NCBI GenBank assembly: GCA_964446955.1
Contig: CAYUQJ010000001.1
Location: 558,001-622,000 of the forward strand
DNA from: Leptolinea sp964446955
GTDB lineage: Bacteria; Chloroflexota; Anaerolineae; Anaerolineales; Anaerolineaceae
Direction of reading: 5' to 3'
DNA: 64,000 bases
The notes below the pieces were generated by a model. The model saw only the letters and a program-made list of their open reading frames with translations, was not told the origin of the DNA and did not search any database. Made by a program: the position numbers and the translations under genes. Positions 17,448 through 26,532 of this stretch are shown one piece after another. Positions within the stretch are counted from its first letter, which is position 1; every line of letters starts with the position of its first letter.

Positions 17448-18992
17448 TTACAATTTAGCCAGTTGCTTTATCTCATTCCAGACAAGTGGTATTACACTTA
17501 CACCGCCTAACGAAATCGCGATCAGAGAGGCGTAAAGAGGTTTGAAATTCGTTCCCAGCGTCATAAGAATACCATACGTCACAATTACTCCCACTGCGGA
17601 TGCCAACAATCCTCTTGGAATTGTTTTGGTAAAAACAACCGGGATATTTATCCTTCGCTTGAACAACCACAGTAGAAGGATTGCCTGACTTGTGTAAGCT
17701 AAACAATCTGCCAGACTGATCCCAGCCGCTCCCATAATATTTGTCAGGAAAATGGCCAGACACACAAAAACGATCAGATTTATACCACCAGCCCAAAGCG
17801 GTGTGATCGCATCCTTGCGGGCGTAGAATGAACGGACAGCCACTTCAAGAACACTCTGTCCCGCCAACCCCAGCAAGAAACCTCTTGAGACCGATAGAAC
17901 AAGCTCTGTCTGCTCAATTGTAAAATGGAATGCCGCGGAAATAACTCCACCTATTCCCGTACCCAGTATGGCCGCAATCGGAAGTGTTAATACGATCAAT
18001 GTTTGTATAGCTCTCTCAATAGTTGTTGAAAAACCCTTCCAATCATTTTTAGCAGCCAATACAGCAAGGCTGGGCAGCATGGCTGTACCAATTGCCGTAC
18101 CAATCAGCGTTTCTGGAACCTGGAAAAACATCCACCCGTACGTCAATGCGGAAACTGATCCTGTGGCAAGACGACTCGCTATGTTATCCCGAACGATAAA
18201 AATAAGTTGAATAAACAACATGGTAACCAGTCTTGGGCCAAGAATTGTCAACACTTGTTTTACCGCCGGGTTATTGATATCAATACCACATTGCCACCGG
18301 TATTTGTACTTTATCAAGCCAGGCACCTGGATTAATAGATGTAATACCGCGCCGATGACCACCCCATATACCAGACCGTGAACACCCATGTTATAGGAAG
18401 GTAGTGTAAACCCTCCCAATACATACCCTTTTTCAGGGGCTAAAACAACGGCTCCAAAAATCTGTCCGAGATTGTATAAAGAAGGGGCAGCTGCTGGTAG
18501 AAGAAAATGCTGATTCGCCTGTAGCCCTGCGAGTACCAATCCTGAGATTGAAAAAATCAATGTTGCAACCAGGTTGATGCGCATAAGCTCGGCAACCAAC
18601 ATCCGTTGTGGTTGCTCAAATCCCGGTGCTATGCCCACCTGCCACTCCACCAGTTTATTGCTCAATAATGCCACAACAATGGCAAATACGGCCGTCACTA
18701 CGAATGCCAGATTAACGATTCGAGAGAATAATTTCCATGCAGATTCTCTTCCATCAATTGTCATAGTCTGGGTTAAAACAGGGATGAATGCCATCGCCAA
18801 AGCCCCACCAGATATCAACGCAAAAAGCATATCTGGAACATTGTTGGCAACATTAAAAGCATCAAGTTCCCTGGATAAACCGAATTGTCGTACAATGATT
18901 ACCTGTCTTAAAAATCCCAGTACTTTGTCTGCGAGGAAAAAAGCAGATACTATAGCTGTGTTTTTCGCGATCTGACTTAGTTTAATTTTCAT
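17448..18992 (-). CDS. murJ: Lipid II flippase MurJ (MviN family)
   Basis: MurJ moves the peptidoglycan precursor lipid II across the membrane. The 514-residue protein has about 14 hydrophobic segments. Family signatures are the opening KNTAIVSAFFLADKVLGFLR and ELDAFNVANNVPDMLFALIS in helix 2, with an Arg-rich first loop and GPRLVTMLFIQLIFIVRDNI mid-protein. Both its length and topology match MurJ rather than Wzx-type polysaccharide flippases. It is divergent from the metal ABC transporter genes and upstream of the TPR-like gene. Confidence 0.9.
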   Translation of the reverse strand: MKIKLSQIAKNTAIVSAFFLADKVLGFLRQVIIVRQFGLSRELDAFNVANNVPDMLFALISGGALAMAFIPVLTQTMTIDGRESAWKLFSRIVNLAFVVTAVFAIVVALLSNKLVEWQVGIAPGFEQPQRMLVAELMRINLVATLIFSISGLVLAGLQANQHFLLPAAAPSLYNLGQIFGAVVLAPEKGYVLGGFTLPSYNMGVHGLVYGVVIGAVLHLLIQVPGLIKYKYRWQCGIDINNPAVKQVLTILGPRLVTMLFIQLIFIVRDNIASRLATGSVSALTYGWMFFQVPETLIGTAIGTAMLPSLAVLAAKNDWKGFSTTIERAIQTLIVLTLPIAAILGTGIGGVISAAFHFTIEQTELVLSVSRGFLLGLAGQSVLEVAVRSFYARKDAITPLWAGGINLIVFVCLAIFLTNIMGAAGISLADCLAYTSQAILLLWLFKRRINIPVVFTKTIPRGLLASAVGVIVTYGILMTLGTNFKPLYASLIAISLGGVSVIPLVWNEIKQLAKL

Positions 18993-19059
18993 TGGTTGTG
19001 GCTGCCTGATAATTGATATGCAATTTTATCAAAGTCTTGACCAACTTATTACTTTCATT

Positions 19060-19078
19060 GATAATGACAATGCTTTTC
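19060..19078 (+). promoter_or_regulatory. Fur-family (Fur/Zur/Mur) box-like sequence ahead of the metal ABC genes
   Basis: GATAATGACAATGCTTTTC matches the 19-base Fur-box consensus GATAATGATAATCATTATC at 15 positions. It lies 23 bases upstream of the ABC ATPase reading frame, in the only gap between it and divergent murJ. A metal-dependent repressor site is the natural reading for a metal importer; which family member binds cannot be told. Confidence 0.5.
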
Positions 19079-19101
19079 AATAGTAGATACCAACATTTTG
19101 T

Positions 19102-19920
19102 TTGGAGGCAAAAACGAATTCTCAATCCCATGCTCCACTGGAATCTTCCGGCGGTATCAGTATACATAATGTTACTGTTATCTATAATAATCGTCCGGCA
19201 TTAGACAACGTTACTCTTGAAATACCACACGGTTCTCAAACCGCCATTGTTGGTCCAAACGGAGCCGGTAAGTCTACCCTATTCAAAGCCCTGGTTGGAC
19301 TGGCAACTCTTGAATCCGGGTCGATTAGAATTCACTCAGAACCCCTTGAATATGATCACTATTGTATTTCCTATGTACCTCAGAGAGAAGAAGTTGATCT
19401 TCGCTTTCCAATAACAGTTCGCGAAGTGATCATGATGGGACGCTTTAGGCGATATGGATTGATAAGATCACCATCCAGTAGAGATCACGAAATTGTTGAT
19501 CAATCTCTTGCACAACTATCCATTGAGAAATTGGCAAAACGCACATTGAACGAGCTTTCTGGTGGGCAGATTCAACGAGTTTTTCTTGCCAGAGCACTGG
19601 CACAAGAACCACACATTCTCCTAATGGATGAGCCCTTTAATGGTGTTGACGTATCAACCCAGGAAGCCACCCTTCAATTACTATCGGAACTCAAGAATCG
19701 AAACGTTACGGTTCTGGTTTCAACGCATGATCTAAATCTGGCAGCGCGTAAGTTCGAACAAGTAGTCTTATTGAAACGCAAGCTTATTGCCTATGGCAAA
19801 CCTGTCGAAGTAATGAAAAAAGAACATCTTTCCGCGGCTTTTGGTGAACAGATATTTATGCTTGATGACGCAGTTTTAGTTGATCATTGCTGTCCTTCAG
19901 AATTTTTGGAAGGTAAATAA
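19102..19920 (+). CDS. Metal (Mn/Zn/Fe-type) ABC transporter, ATP-binding protein
   Basis: The ATPase of a metal-uptake (ZnuC/MntB-type) importer. The core shows Walker A VGPNGAGKSTL, an unusually clear Q-loop region YVPQREEVDLRFPITVREVI, the signature LSGGQIQR, and Walker B HILLMDEPFNGVD. The YVPQ...FPITVREVI pattern is typical of Mn/Zn importers. The only in-frame initiator near the N-terminus is TTG at 19102, giving 272 residues; a good GGAGG at 19104-19108 lies inside that start region rather than before it, so the true start is uncertain. The permease follows after three bases; no binding-protein gene is adjacent. Confidence 0.85.
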   Translation: MEAKTNSQSHAPLESSGGISIHNVTVIYNNRPALDNVTLEIPHGSQTAIVGPNGAGKSTLFKALVGLATLESGSIRIHSEPLEYDHYCISYVPQREEVDLRFPITVREVIMMGRFRRYGLIRSPSSRDHEIVDQSLAQLSIEKLAKRTLNELSGGQIQRVFLARALAQEPHILLMDEPFNGVDVSTQEATLQLLSELKNRNVTVLVSTHDLNLAARKFEQVVLLKRKLIAYGKPVEVMKKEHLSAAFGEQIFMLDDAVLVDHCCPSEFLEGK

Positions 19921-19923
19921 GAT

Positions 19924-20751
19924 ATGTTTGAATGGCTTTTGCAACCCATGTCATACGAATTCATGCAGCGTGGTCTGGCCGCGGCAGTAATTGTTGGATT
20001 GGTATGCTCAATTATTGGATGTTATGTAGTTCTGAGGTCAATGGCCTTCCTTGGTGATGCCTTGGCTCATGCTATTTTGCCAGGGATTGCCATAGCGTAC
20101 CTTGTTGGTGGCAATCTGATGATTGGCGCATTGATCGCCGGATTTGTTGTTGCCATCTCTATTGGTTTCTTCTCTCAACACGGAACAATTCGTGAAGATA
20201 CAGCGATCGGTGTCTTATTTTCAGCTGCCCTCGCTCTTGGGATCGCGATTATTAGTACAATCCGATCGTATGCGGTAGATCTCAGCCATATTCTTTTTGG
20301 TGATATTCTTGGTGTTGGTTCACGTGATCTGGTTCAAATCAGTATTCTTGCTGTAATAATTCTTATCCTGGTTATCATCTTTTATAGGCCATTCAAGATC
20401 ATTTCATTTGATCCTGTTCTCGCCATTACGCTTCGATTACCGGCAGAAAAACTCCGTTTACTGCTTCTCATCCTTATTTCACTTACAATTGTTACATCCA
20501 TCCAAACAGTAGGAATCGGGTTGGTCGCTGCCATGCTTGTAACACCCGCTGCATCCGCCTATTTATTAACCAATAGATTATCACGCATGATGGCAGTTTC
20601 GGCAGTTATTGGTATTTTGTCGAGCGTAATTGGACTATTTGCCAGTTATTATATAAGCATCGCGTCCGGTTCTGCGATAGTACTTGTCGCGACCATTATT
20701 TTCATAACAGCTTATCTTTTCTCCCCACGCAAAGGCATCTTGCGATCTTAA
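19924..20751 (+). CDS. Metal ABC transporter permease (ABC-3 family)
   Basis: The 275-residue permease has about eight membrane segments and ABC-3 family marks: QRGLAAAVIVGLVCSIIGCY at the start, SMAFLGDALAHAILPGIAIA near residue 40 (the metal-transporter ALAHA motif) and VGIGLVAAMLVTPAASAYLL near residue 205. It forms the channel for Mn, Zn or Fe with the preceding ATPase. The genes are three bases apart. The usual solute-binding lipoprotein is missing here and must be elsewhere. Confidence 0.87.
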   Translation: MFEWLLQPMSYEFMQRGLAAAVIVGLVCSIIGCYVVLRSMAFLGDALAHAILPGIAIAYLVGGNLMIGALIAGFVVAISIGFFSQHGTIREDTAIGVLFSAALALGIAIISTIRSYAVDLSHILFGDILGVGSRDLVQISILAVIILILVIIFYRPFKIISFDPVLAITLRLPAEKLRLLLLILISLTIVTSIQTVGIGLVAAMLVTPAASAYLLTNRLSRMMAVSAVIGILSSVIGLFASYYISIASGSAIVLVATIIFITAYLFSPRKGILRS

Positions 20752-20760
20752 AGAATTCTT

Positions 20761-21444
20761 ATGGACCTTCGAAATATTAAACTTGGTACTCTCTATATCG
20801 TTGCCACCCCAATCGGAAATCCGTTGGACATAACGCTTCGAGCAATTGAAGTAATTAAGGCTTCTGATGCTGTAATTTGTGAAGATAGAAAGACCGGCGA
20901 CAAACTGGCAAAGAGCATCGGTGTTTCTGTAAAAGAATGGATAGTCATTAATGAACACAATGAAGTACGTTCAGGAGATGAAATTCAAGAACTTCTTCTA
21001 CAGGGGAAATCTCTAGCTTTAATATCAGATTGTGGAACGCCTGTTTTTTCAGATCCAGGCGCCAGTCTTATAGAACGAGCAAATGGAATAGGCGCCAGAA
21101 TCATTCCCATCCCGGGGGCATCATCGTTGATGGCAACTCTTTCCATCCTTGATAAACCTTTGCTCACGTTTCACTTTGCCGGTTTTCCTCCTCGGCAACC
21201 TCAAGAACGTGAAAAGATGTTTGATCATCTTCGCCGGCTGCATATCCCGGTTGTTTTAATGGATACACCCTATCGTCTGGGGACAATACTCAAAGAATCT
21301 CTCAAATCATTTGGATCCGGGCGTAAAGCTGTATTAGCCTGTGATCTAACACTATCAACAGAAAGTATTTATCGTGGTAACCTGGGAGAAATTTATAAAC
21401 AGGTTGCCAACAAAAAAGCGGAATTCATTCTAATTATTTATTGA
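20761..21444 (+). CDS. rsmI: 16S rRNA (cytidine-1402 2'-O)-methyltransferase RsmI, short form
   Basis: RsmI methylates the 2'-O of C1402 in the decoding centre of 16S rRNA using S-adenosylmethionine. Tetrapyrrole-methylase-fold signatures are clear: GTLYIVATPIGNPLDITLRA, ICEDRKTGDKL, LISDCGTPVFSDPGA and IPGASSLMATLS. The protein has 227 residues against about 285 in E. coli and ends soon after AEFILIIY, so the small C-terminal helical domain is lacking. The stop overlaps the convergent selB stop by 11 bases. It begins nine bases after the permease stop and may be cotranscribed with it. Confidence 0.9.
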   Translation: MDLRNIKLGTLYIVATPIGNPLDITLRAIEVIKASDAVICEDRKTGDKLAKSIGVSVKEWIVINEHNEVRSGDEIQELLLQGKSLALISDCGTPVFSDPGASLIERANGIGARIIPIPGASSLMATLSILDKPLLTFHFAGFPPRQPQEREKMFDHLRRLHIPVVLMDTPYRLGTILKESLKSFGSGRKAVLACDLTLSTESIYRGNLGEIYKQVANKKAEFILIIY

Positions 21445-23335
21445 CACTAACAATATATCGAAAATCGCCATCTCTGTTTGTTATTTTTTGATTGTCAAGA
21501 TATTCCAAGAATGCTAAAGCATACTTTCGACTTGTGTTGAATTTATCTCGGAATTCTATTACAGTAATTTTTCCATTATTCCGAATAAAATCTTCCACGA
21601 ATTCCCGCATTTCAAAAATTTCTTTATTCCTAAATGCCACTTCCTGTGACACCCTGATCAATTCCTTCTTGAAAAACAACGAATTGGTCAATTCATCACC
21701 CAATTTTGAAATTATGTTTTCTATTGATGGCGGCGAAAAACGTTGTAATTCCCATTCAACCCAAAAATTGTTCAACCTTTTTGTTTGTTCATCAGTAAGC
21801 CGTATTTCATGGTCTTTTAGTTTTACGTAACCCTCGTCTGTCATTATGGGGTCTCTGGAAATTATTCGGTCAATCACAATTTGAAGTTCTTTCTTTCCAA
21901 GATTTAACCGGTTTCTGAACTCCTCTCTTGGCATTCCATGTCGCAAAGGATATTGTTCATGATATAAAGAGAGCGTTTGTTTTGCTTCAGAAAAAATTCT
22001 ATCAATGGTTCTCTTTGATACTAGGTTTTTTCCATTTTCTGATTGAGCAGAATTCGTTAAGTCTAGTATCTCAGATTCTGTTATCAAATTGCTTAATTCA
22101 AGTTCAATATTTGATGTATCATCTCCCAAATTTTTGACGAGATCAATCTTCGAAAATACCAAATTTGAATATGAAAATTCAAGGATTTTTTCTCTCAAAG
22201 AGCCAATATGCCCCGCCATCAAACCTTGCAAAACATCTTTCGAAGAGCGTTTATATCGCTTTGTTGCTACAGGATTGATCACAACCCCGCCTCCTACTGT
22301 TTCCCCCGGTGACGGCAACCGAATAATAAAGTTATCATTCTTTTGACAAACAATTGGTTCAACTGTTTCTATTTGAACGTATCCGCTCTCTCCTGGCTTA
22401 ATGCTATCTTTTCCAAGTACTCTGATTTTTCCTATTCGTTCTGCTGCCAGATGAAATACCTTAATTTCGTCGTTGTGCTCAACAGGATTCTTTGTTTCTG
22501 GTAGAACTTGAATAAATGCATCAAATCGATTTGCCGGGAAATATGATCCTTCAAAAGTTACAATATCTCCTCTTTGGATTTGCTCAGTAGTTAAATTTGC
22601 AAGGTTTATTGCCAATCTGGAGCCCGGTTCTGCCTCCATTGTCTTATGTTTATGCGACTGAAGTCCACGAATGCGGCTCGTCAAACCTTCGGGCAAAACT
22701 ACAACGGGATCACCTGTTCTGAATTTTCCATCAATCAACGTACCCGTTACCACTGTTCCAAACCCTTGAATGGTAAAAACCCTGTCAATACTCATCCTTG
22801 GCTTGCTTTTGTCAGTTCGGCTGGGTGTATTTTTAAGCTCTTCTGAAATTGCTTCGATCAAATCTTTGATTCCTGTTCCATTTCTTGCTGAAACAGGAAT
22901 AATTTTGGCATCCTTTAGAAACGTTGACGAAACAGTCATCGAAATATCAGATATCACCATTGACAACCACTCAGGGTCATCAACAATATCTGTTTTTGTC
23001 AGCGCGATTACACCATGCGTTACACCAAGTAATTGTAATATTGCAAGATGTTCCCTCGTTTGGGGCATTATTCCTTCATCTGCGGCGATGACAAACACCA
23101 CAGCATCAATACCCCCCACCCCGGCCAACATATTTTCAATGAAATCACGATGTCCTGGGACATCTACAATTCCTACCGGTTCTCCGTCTGGCAATTCCAT
23201 CCAGGCAAACCCCAGTTCTATGGTCATCTCCCTGGATTTTTCTTCTTTAAGACGATCTGGATCAATACCCGTCAACGCCTTTACCAGTGTTGATTTCCCG
23301 TGATCAACATGCCCGGCAGTTCCAATAACCTTCAT
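21434..23335 (-). CDS. selB: Selenocysteine-specific elongation factor SelB
   Basis: SelB delivers selenocysteyl-tRNA to UGA codons marked by a SECIS hairpin. The 633-residue product begins with the EF-Tu-like GTPase: GTAGHVDHGKSTLVKALTGI (residues 5-24), switch MTIELGFAW, DVPGHRDFI and ALTKTDI. Domains II and III follow, and from about residue 400 the winged-helix repeats that bind the mRNA hairpin. An E. coli-like length (614) supports a full protein. No selA, selD or selC is in the window, so the rest of the system must be elsewhere. It is four bases downstream of a coiled-coil gene. Confidence 0.93.
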   Translation of the reverse strand: MKVIGTAGHVDHGKSTLVKALTGIDPDRLKEEKSREMTIELGFAWMELPDGEPVGIVDVPGHRDFIENMLAGVGGIDAVVFVIAADEGIMPQTREHLAILQLLGVTHGVIALTKTDIVDDPEWLSMVISDISMTVSSTFLKDAKIIPVSARNGTGIKDLIEAISEELKNTPSRTDKSKPRMSIDRVFTIQGFGTVVTGTLIDGKFRTGDPVVVLPEGLTSRIRGLQSHKHKTMEAEPGSRLAINLANLTTEQIQRGDIVTFEGSYFPANRFDAFIQVLPETKNPVEHNDEIKVFHLAAERIGKIRVLGKDSIKPGESGYVQIETVEPIVCQKNDNFIIRLPSPGETVGGGVVINPVATKRYKRSSKDVLQGLMAGHIGSLREKILEFSYSNLVFSKIDLVKNLGDDTSNIELELSNLITESEILDLTNSAQSENGKNLVSKRTIDRIFSEAKQTLSLYHEQYPLRHGMPREEFRNRLNLGKKELQIVIDRIISRDPIMTDEGYVKLKDHEIRLTDEQTKRLNNFWVEWELQRFSPPSIENIISKLGDELTNSLFFKKELIRVSQEVAFRNKEIFEMREFVEDFIRNNGKITVIEFRDKFNTSRKYALAFLEYLDNQKITNRDGDFRYIVSVNK

Positions 23336-23339
23336 AGTC

Positions 23340-24518
23340 TCAATCGCTTGACTTAGTAATTTGCGAAAATTCTTCCGCCCAGGTATGGGTTAGGTTTACC
23401 ATTGCCTGTAACCGTTTAAAAGTTTCTTCATTTACCTGATTAAGAAGATCCTGTAAATCCTGTGCCAGGTCTTCCAGCTTTTCCAAACGCTCCAGATACT
23501 TGTCAAGCTGTCTTAAGGTATCTCTCGTTTGCTCGTCTTGATTTAGAGAATAATTGGTCCATCGTTTTTGATCATCGTTCTTAAACGCGCCCCACTCCTG
23601 TCTGAATCGGTCTTCGTTAATTCTCGACATTTCTGTGATCTCATTTATTCGGCGTTCAAACTTTTGTGTTATCTCGTCAAATGAATCTTGCGATCGTTTA
23701 ACTGCCCGTTGCATAGCTTCAATTGTCTGTAATTTTGCGTCAATTGTAGAAGTTTGTTTATCAAATGTGCCAAACCGTTCTTGCCATTCTTTCCAGATTC
23801 TATCTCTTTCAACTTGTAATAATGATTGCTTTTCAATGAAAGTATTTACAGTCTGGCGTCTCTCGTTTTCTGCTGCCAGCAACTCAGATACGCGGACTTC
23901 CAATTTCCTTGTTGAATCCGTAGAGATATCTACTTTTCCCCTTTGTTCTTCCAAACGTTTTCTTATAGAAGTCACTTCGCCCAAAAGATCTGAAAGTCGC
24001 TTCGAATCTTGACGACGACCTTCTTCAAGTAATTTTAATGTTCGCTTATTCTCATCATCAGATCGTGAGATTTCAGATACTTTTTGTTCATTCTCACCGA
24101 CCAACCGTGTAATTCTAAATTCTTCTTCCTGTCGGACTAAAAGTGTCCGCTTGATCTCATTGATAGTCTCTAGACTTTTCTTTATTTCTGCAATGGATTT
24201 ATTAATTGAATCTACTTCAGATTTTCTTGTTTTACTAATTTCTTTGTTTTGATCATGGAAGGATTTATCCAATACATCCAAATTTTTCGATAACTCAACT
24301 TTCAGGTTACCAATCGTAGTTTGTAATTGATCAAATTTCCCGCTAATAGCATTCAATCTACTAGTTTCAGATTGAACTGTTTTTATCTCCTGTGAATTGC
24401 TTGTAAGAGATGCTTCAAGCTCAGATATCCGCTCTTTTAGCATCGCAATTGTTGTTTTATCTTTGCGACGTTCATCATCCAGCCATTCAATCTTTTTATT
24501 AAGCTGCTCTAGATCCAT
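23340..24518 (-). CDS. Long coiled-coil protein of unknown function
   Basis: I do not recognise the family. The 392-residue product is soluble, highly charged and helical almost throughout, with heptad-like Leu/Ile spacing from residue 1 (LEQLNKKIEWLDDERRKD) to about 365, few prolines and no cysteine cluster, nucleotide-binding motif or membrane segment. The repeated Arg/Glu/Lys pattern suggests a parallel coiled-coil rod. It is directly upstream of selB (four bases between, same strand), so they are likely cotranscribed. A structural or scaffolding role is all that can be said. Confidence 0.6.
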   Translation of the reverse strand: MDLEQLNKKIEWLDDERRKDKTTIAMLKERISELEASLTSNSQEIKTVQSETSRLNAISGKFDQLQTTIGNLKVELSKNLDVLDKSFHDQNKEISKTRKSEVDSINKSIAEIKKSLETINEIKRTLLVRQEEEFRITRLVGENEQKVSEISRSDDENKRTLKLLEEGRRQDSKRLSDLLGEVTSIRKRLEEQRGKVDISTDSTRKLEVRVSELLAAENERRQTVNTFIEKQSLLQVERDRIWKEWQERFGTFDKQTSTIDAKLQTIEAMQRAVKRSQDSFDEITQKFERRINEITEMSRINEDRFRQEWGAFKNDDQKRWTNYSLNQDEQTRDTLRQLDKYLERLEKLEDLAQDLQDLLNQVNEETFKRLQAMVNLTHTWAEEFSQITKSSD

Positions 24519-24568
24519 TTTTGAACCTTCCCGATGTTGTCGCGAAATTATACCATCCGGGTCTTGAT

Positions 24569-25951
24569 CTATTTAATATTTGGAAACGCTTCTAGTGCTG
24601 CAATTATTTTTTCACCAATTAGCAACGGGTCTATGCAAATCACGATAAAAATAAAACTCAATATGAGAAAATATCCATATTCAATTCTAGATATGGTCTT
24701 TGAAATTGAAAAAATTATAGACTTTTTTATATTAAAAAGAAAATGTATGCTTCCAGAAATAAATAGTATTTGCGATAATGCCATCCAAAATACGGCTTGC
24801 ATATCAACAATTGCCAATTCCAAAATCAATAACAACCGAGAAGTAAATCCAGGCAATAATGGCAAGCCAGCAACTGTAAAAAGTGCGAATCCAAGTACTA
24901 TTAATGCTATTGCACTTACAGGATTTTCCATTCTTTCATTGACCATATGCGCTTTGATATAACTGATCGAGGCCGCCCAGGCAGATATGGCCAAAATTCT
25001 TGGCAAAAACATTAACATTAAAGCGTTCCAACCATTTACATGGTTCAGGCTCATAGCTATCAATGTCAATCCAGCCTCAAATGAAATAATGTACGCAATA
25101 GTCCTTTCCCATTTCCTTTCAAATAAAAACAGTATTGAACTTGATAAGATCATTAGGATTCCCATAATTTTTAGTACGGAAAAAATCGTTGCATCGTCTC
25201 TGAGCCAAATAAATCCATCAAGATACCGAATTATTAATATTGTGATAGCCGTATTAAATAGAATTAAAACAAACGCAACTACAAAAGGAGAGTTCTCCTC
25301 AGCCAATTGCGCCATCCACGTATTGAAAGGAAAAACTCCCAACCAAAAAGAGAATCCCAAACCCAGTAGTATGAGAGCCTGGATTATTAATTTCGTCTCT
25401 GTTGGATTTGCCTCTATCGCGGATAGAACCCACCCTGAAGTCAACATAAACGGCATTGCCATCGTCTGGAATATTAAAAATCGCATAACTCCCAAGCCAG
25501 GTCTTGAGTTTTTTGTTGACAGAATTATTACAGAAAATATTACACAAATTTCAAGTATTAATGCCGCAAAAAGAAAAGGCTGTACGGATAATGCGCCAAT
25601 AAACAAACTGATGATTATGAATCCTATTGGAATAAAACTCGATGGAATCTCTATCACAAAAGACATACTCAAGAAAAGAAACAATATCAAAAAAAGTAAA
25701 GAAGTGAAGATAAGATCCCCTTCATTGAGAGTGAAACTTCTTCCCAATATTGTGACCGACGAGTTGATTTGTAGTGCAAAACTTCCAATCTGAATTATTG
25801 GACTTCCGATTGGAATGAACCAACTGGTTAGCATAAAAAAAACAGAACTACCTATTGCTGAAAAAAGAACAAGTTGTTCTCTTTTTCGTAAAATCAACAG
25901 AACAATAGACACTAACCCAGGTAATCCGATCCACAGTATTGGCGCATTCAT
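24569..25951 (-). CDS. Complex I / Mrp antiporter-like membrane subunit (NuoN-like)
   Basis: The 460-residue protein has about 13-14 hydrophobic helices and the look of the proton-conducting antiporter family (NuoL/M/N, MrpA/D). ALILEICVIF places a Glu where NuoN/M have the essential helix-5 Glu. In GLGFSFWLGVFPFNTWMAQ, the counterpart of the NuoN segment with FKLSLVPFHLW, the usual Lys is a Trp. Its start overlaps the stop of the 194-residue membrane gene by four bases, so it is the third member of a tight operon. No NADH- or hydrogenase-type subunits are nearby. Confidence 0.68.
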   Translation of the reverse strand: MNAPILWIGLPGLVSIVLLILRKREQLVLFSAIGSSVFFMLTSWFIPIGSPIIQIGSFALQINSSVTILGRSFTLNEGDLIFTSLLFLILFLFLSMSFVIEIPSSFIPIGFIIISLFIGALSVQPFLFAALILEICVIFSVIILSTKNSRPGLGVMRFLIFQTMAMPFMLTSGWVLSAIEANPTETKLIIQALILLGLGFSFWLGVFPFNTWMAQLAEENSPFVVAFVLILFNTAITILIIRYLDGFIWLRDDATIFSVLKIMGILMILSSSILFLFERKWERTIAYIISFEAGLTLIAMSLNHVNGWNALMLMFLPRILAISAWAASISYIKAHMVNERMENPVSAIALIVLGFALFTVAGLPLLPGFTSRLLLILELAIVDMQAVFWMALSQILFISGSIHFLFNIKKSIIFSISKTISRIEYGYFLILSFIFIVICIDPLLIGEKIIAALEAFPNIK

Positions 25952-26532
25952 TGAATATCACCTTCTGTCGTTTTGGGCTGGAAAAATAACGTTAGGCAAC
26001 TTAACCCTATAGTTAAGAATGTCAAAAGCCCTGATACAAGAACAGAGTTCTCAACTGACGCATACAATATTTCAAAGCCACTAATAAATGTAATCAATCC
26101 AATAATCGATCGAAGATAGTTGGCTGATAAACCAATATGCAAAATCCCACCTACGAGTAGCATTAAACCACCCCATATGATCTCTATTCTTCCGGGAATT
26201 ATTTCCTGAATTTCAGGTGAGATAGAGAAAGTCAATAGCCAACCCATTCCTGCTAAAATAAACCGAAATCCAAAGCTGTCACGCAAAAGAGCCGATTCTT
26301 TTTGGATTTCTTCCATAGGGTGAGTGCTACTAACTATGGCTATTGCAATCCAACCACCCACAAGTTTCACAGCACTTTCGGGAATACTCCAGGAAAGTGA
26401 TGTCAGCCAGAAAACACAAAAAACTTGAAAAACCCACGCTATAGATATCCACCGCCAATTGTTTAGCACAAGTATTACTGTTGTTACAACAACAAGTACA
26501 AGAACGGCAATAACGGAGATATTGGGAAGCAT
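25948..26532 (-). CDS. Small multi-pass membrane protein between the two antiporter-like subunits
   Basis: Not a named family. The 194-residue product consists of about six hydrophobic helices (for example VIAVLVLVVVTTVILVLNNW at 7-26) with short loops, size and position like those of the NuoJ/NuoK or MrpC-type small subunits that sit between large antiporter-like subunits. Direct sequence evidence for those families is not visible. It overlaps both neighbours by one to four bases, so it is almost certainly part of the same complex. Confidence 0.5.
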   Translation of the reverse strand: MLPNISVIAVLVLVVVTTVILVLNNWRWISIAWVFQVFCVFWLTSLSWSIPESAVKLVGGWIAIAIVSSTHPMEEIQKESALLRDSFGFRFILAGMGWLLTFSISPEIQEIIPGRIEIIWGGLMLLVGGILHIGLSANYLRSIIGLITFISGFEILYASVENSVLVSGLLTFLTIGLSCLTLFFQPKTTEGDIQ

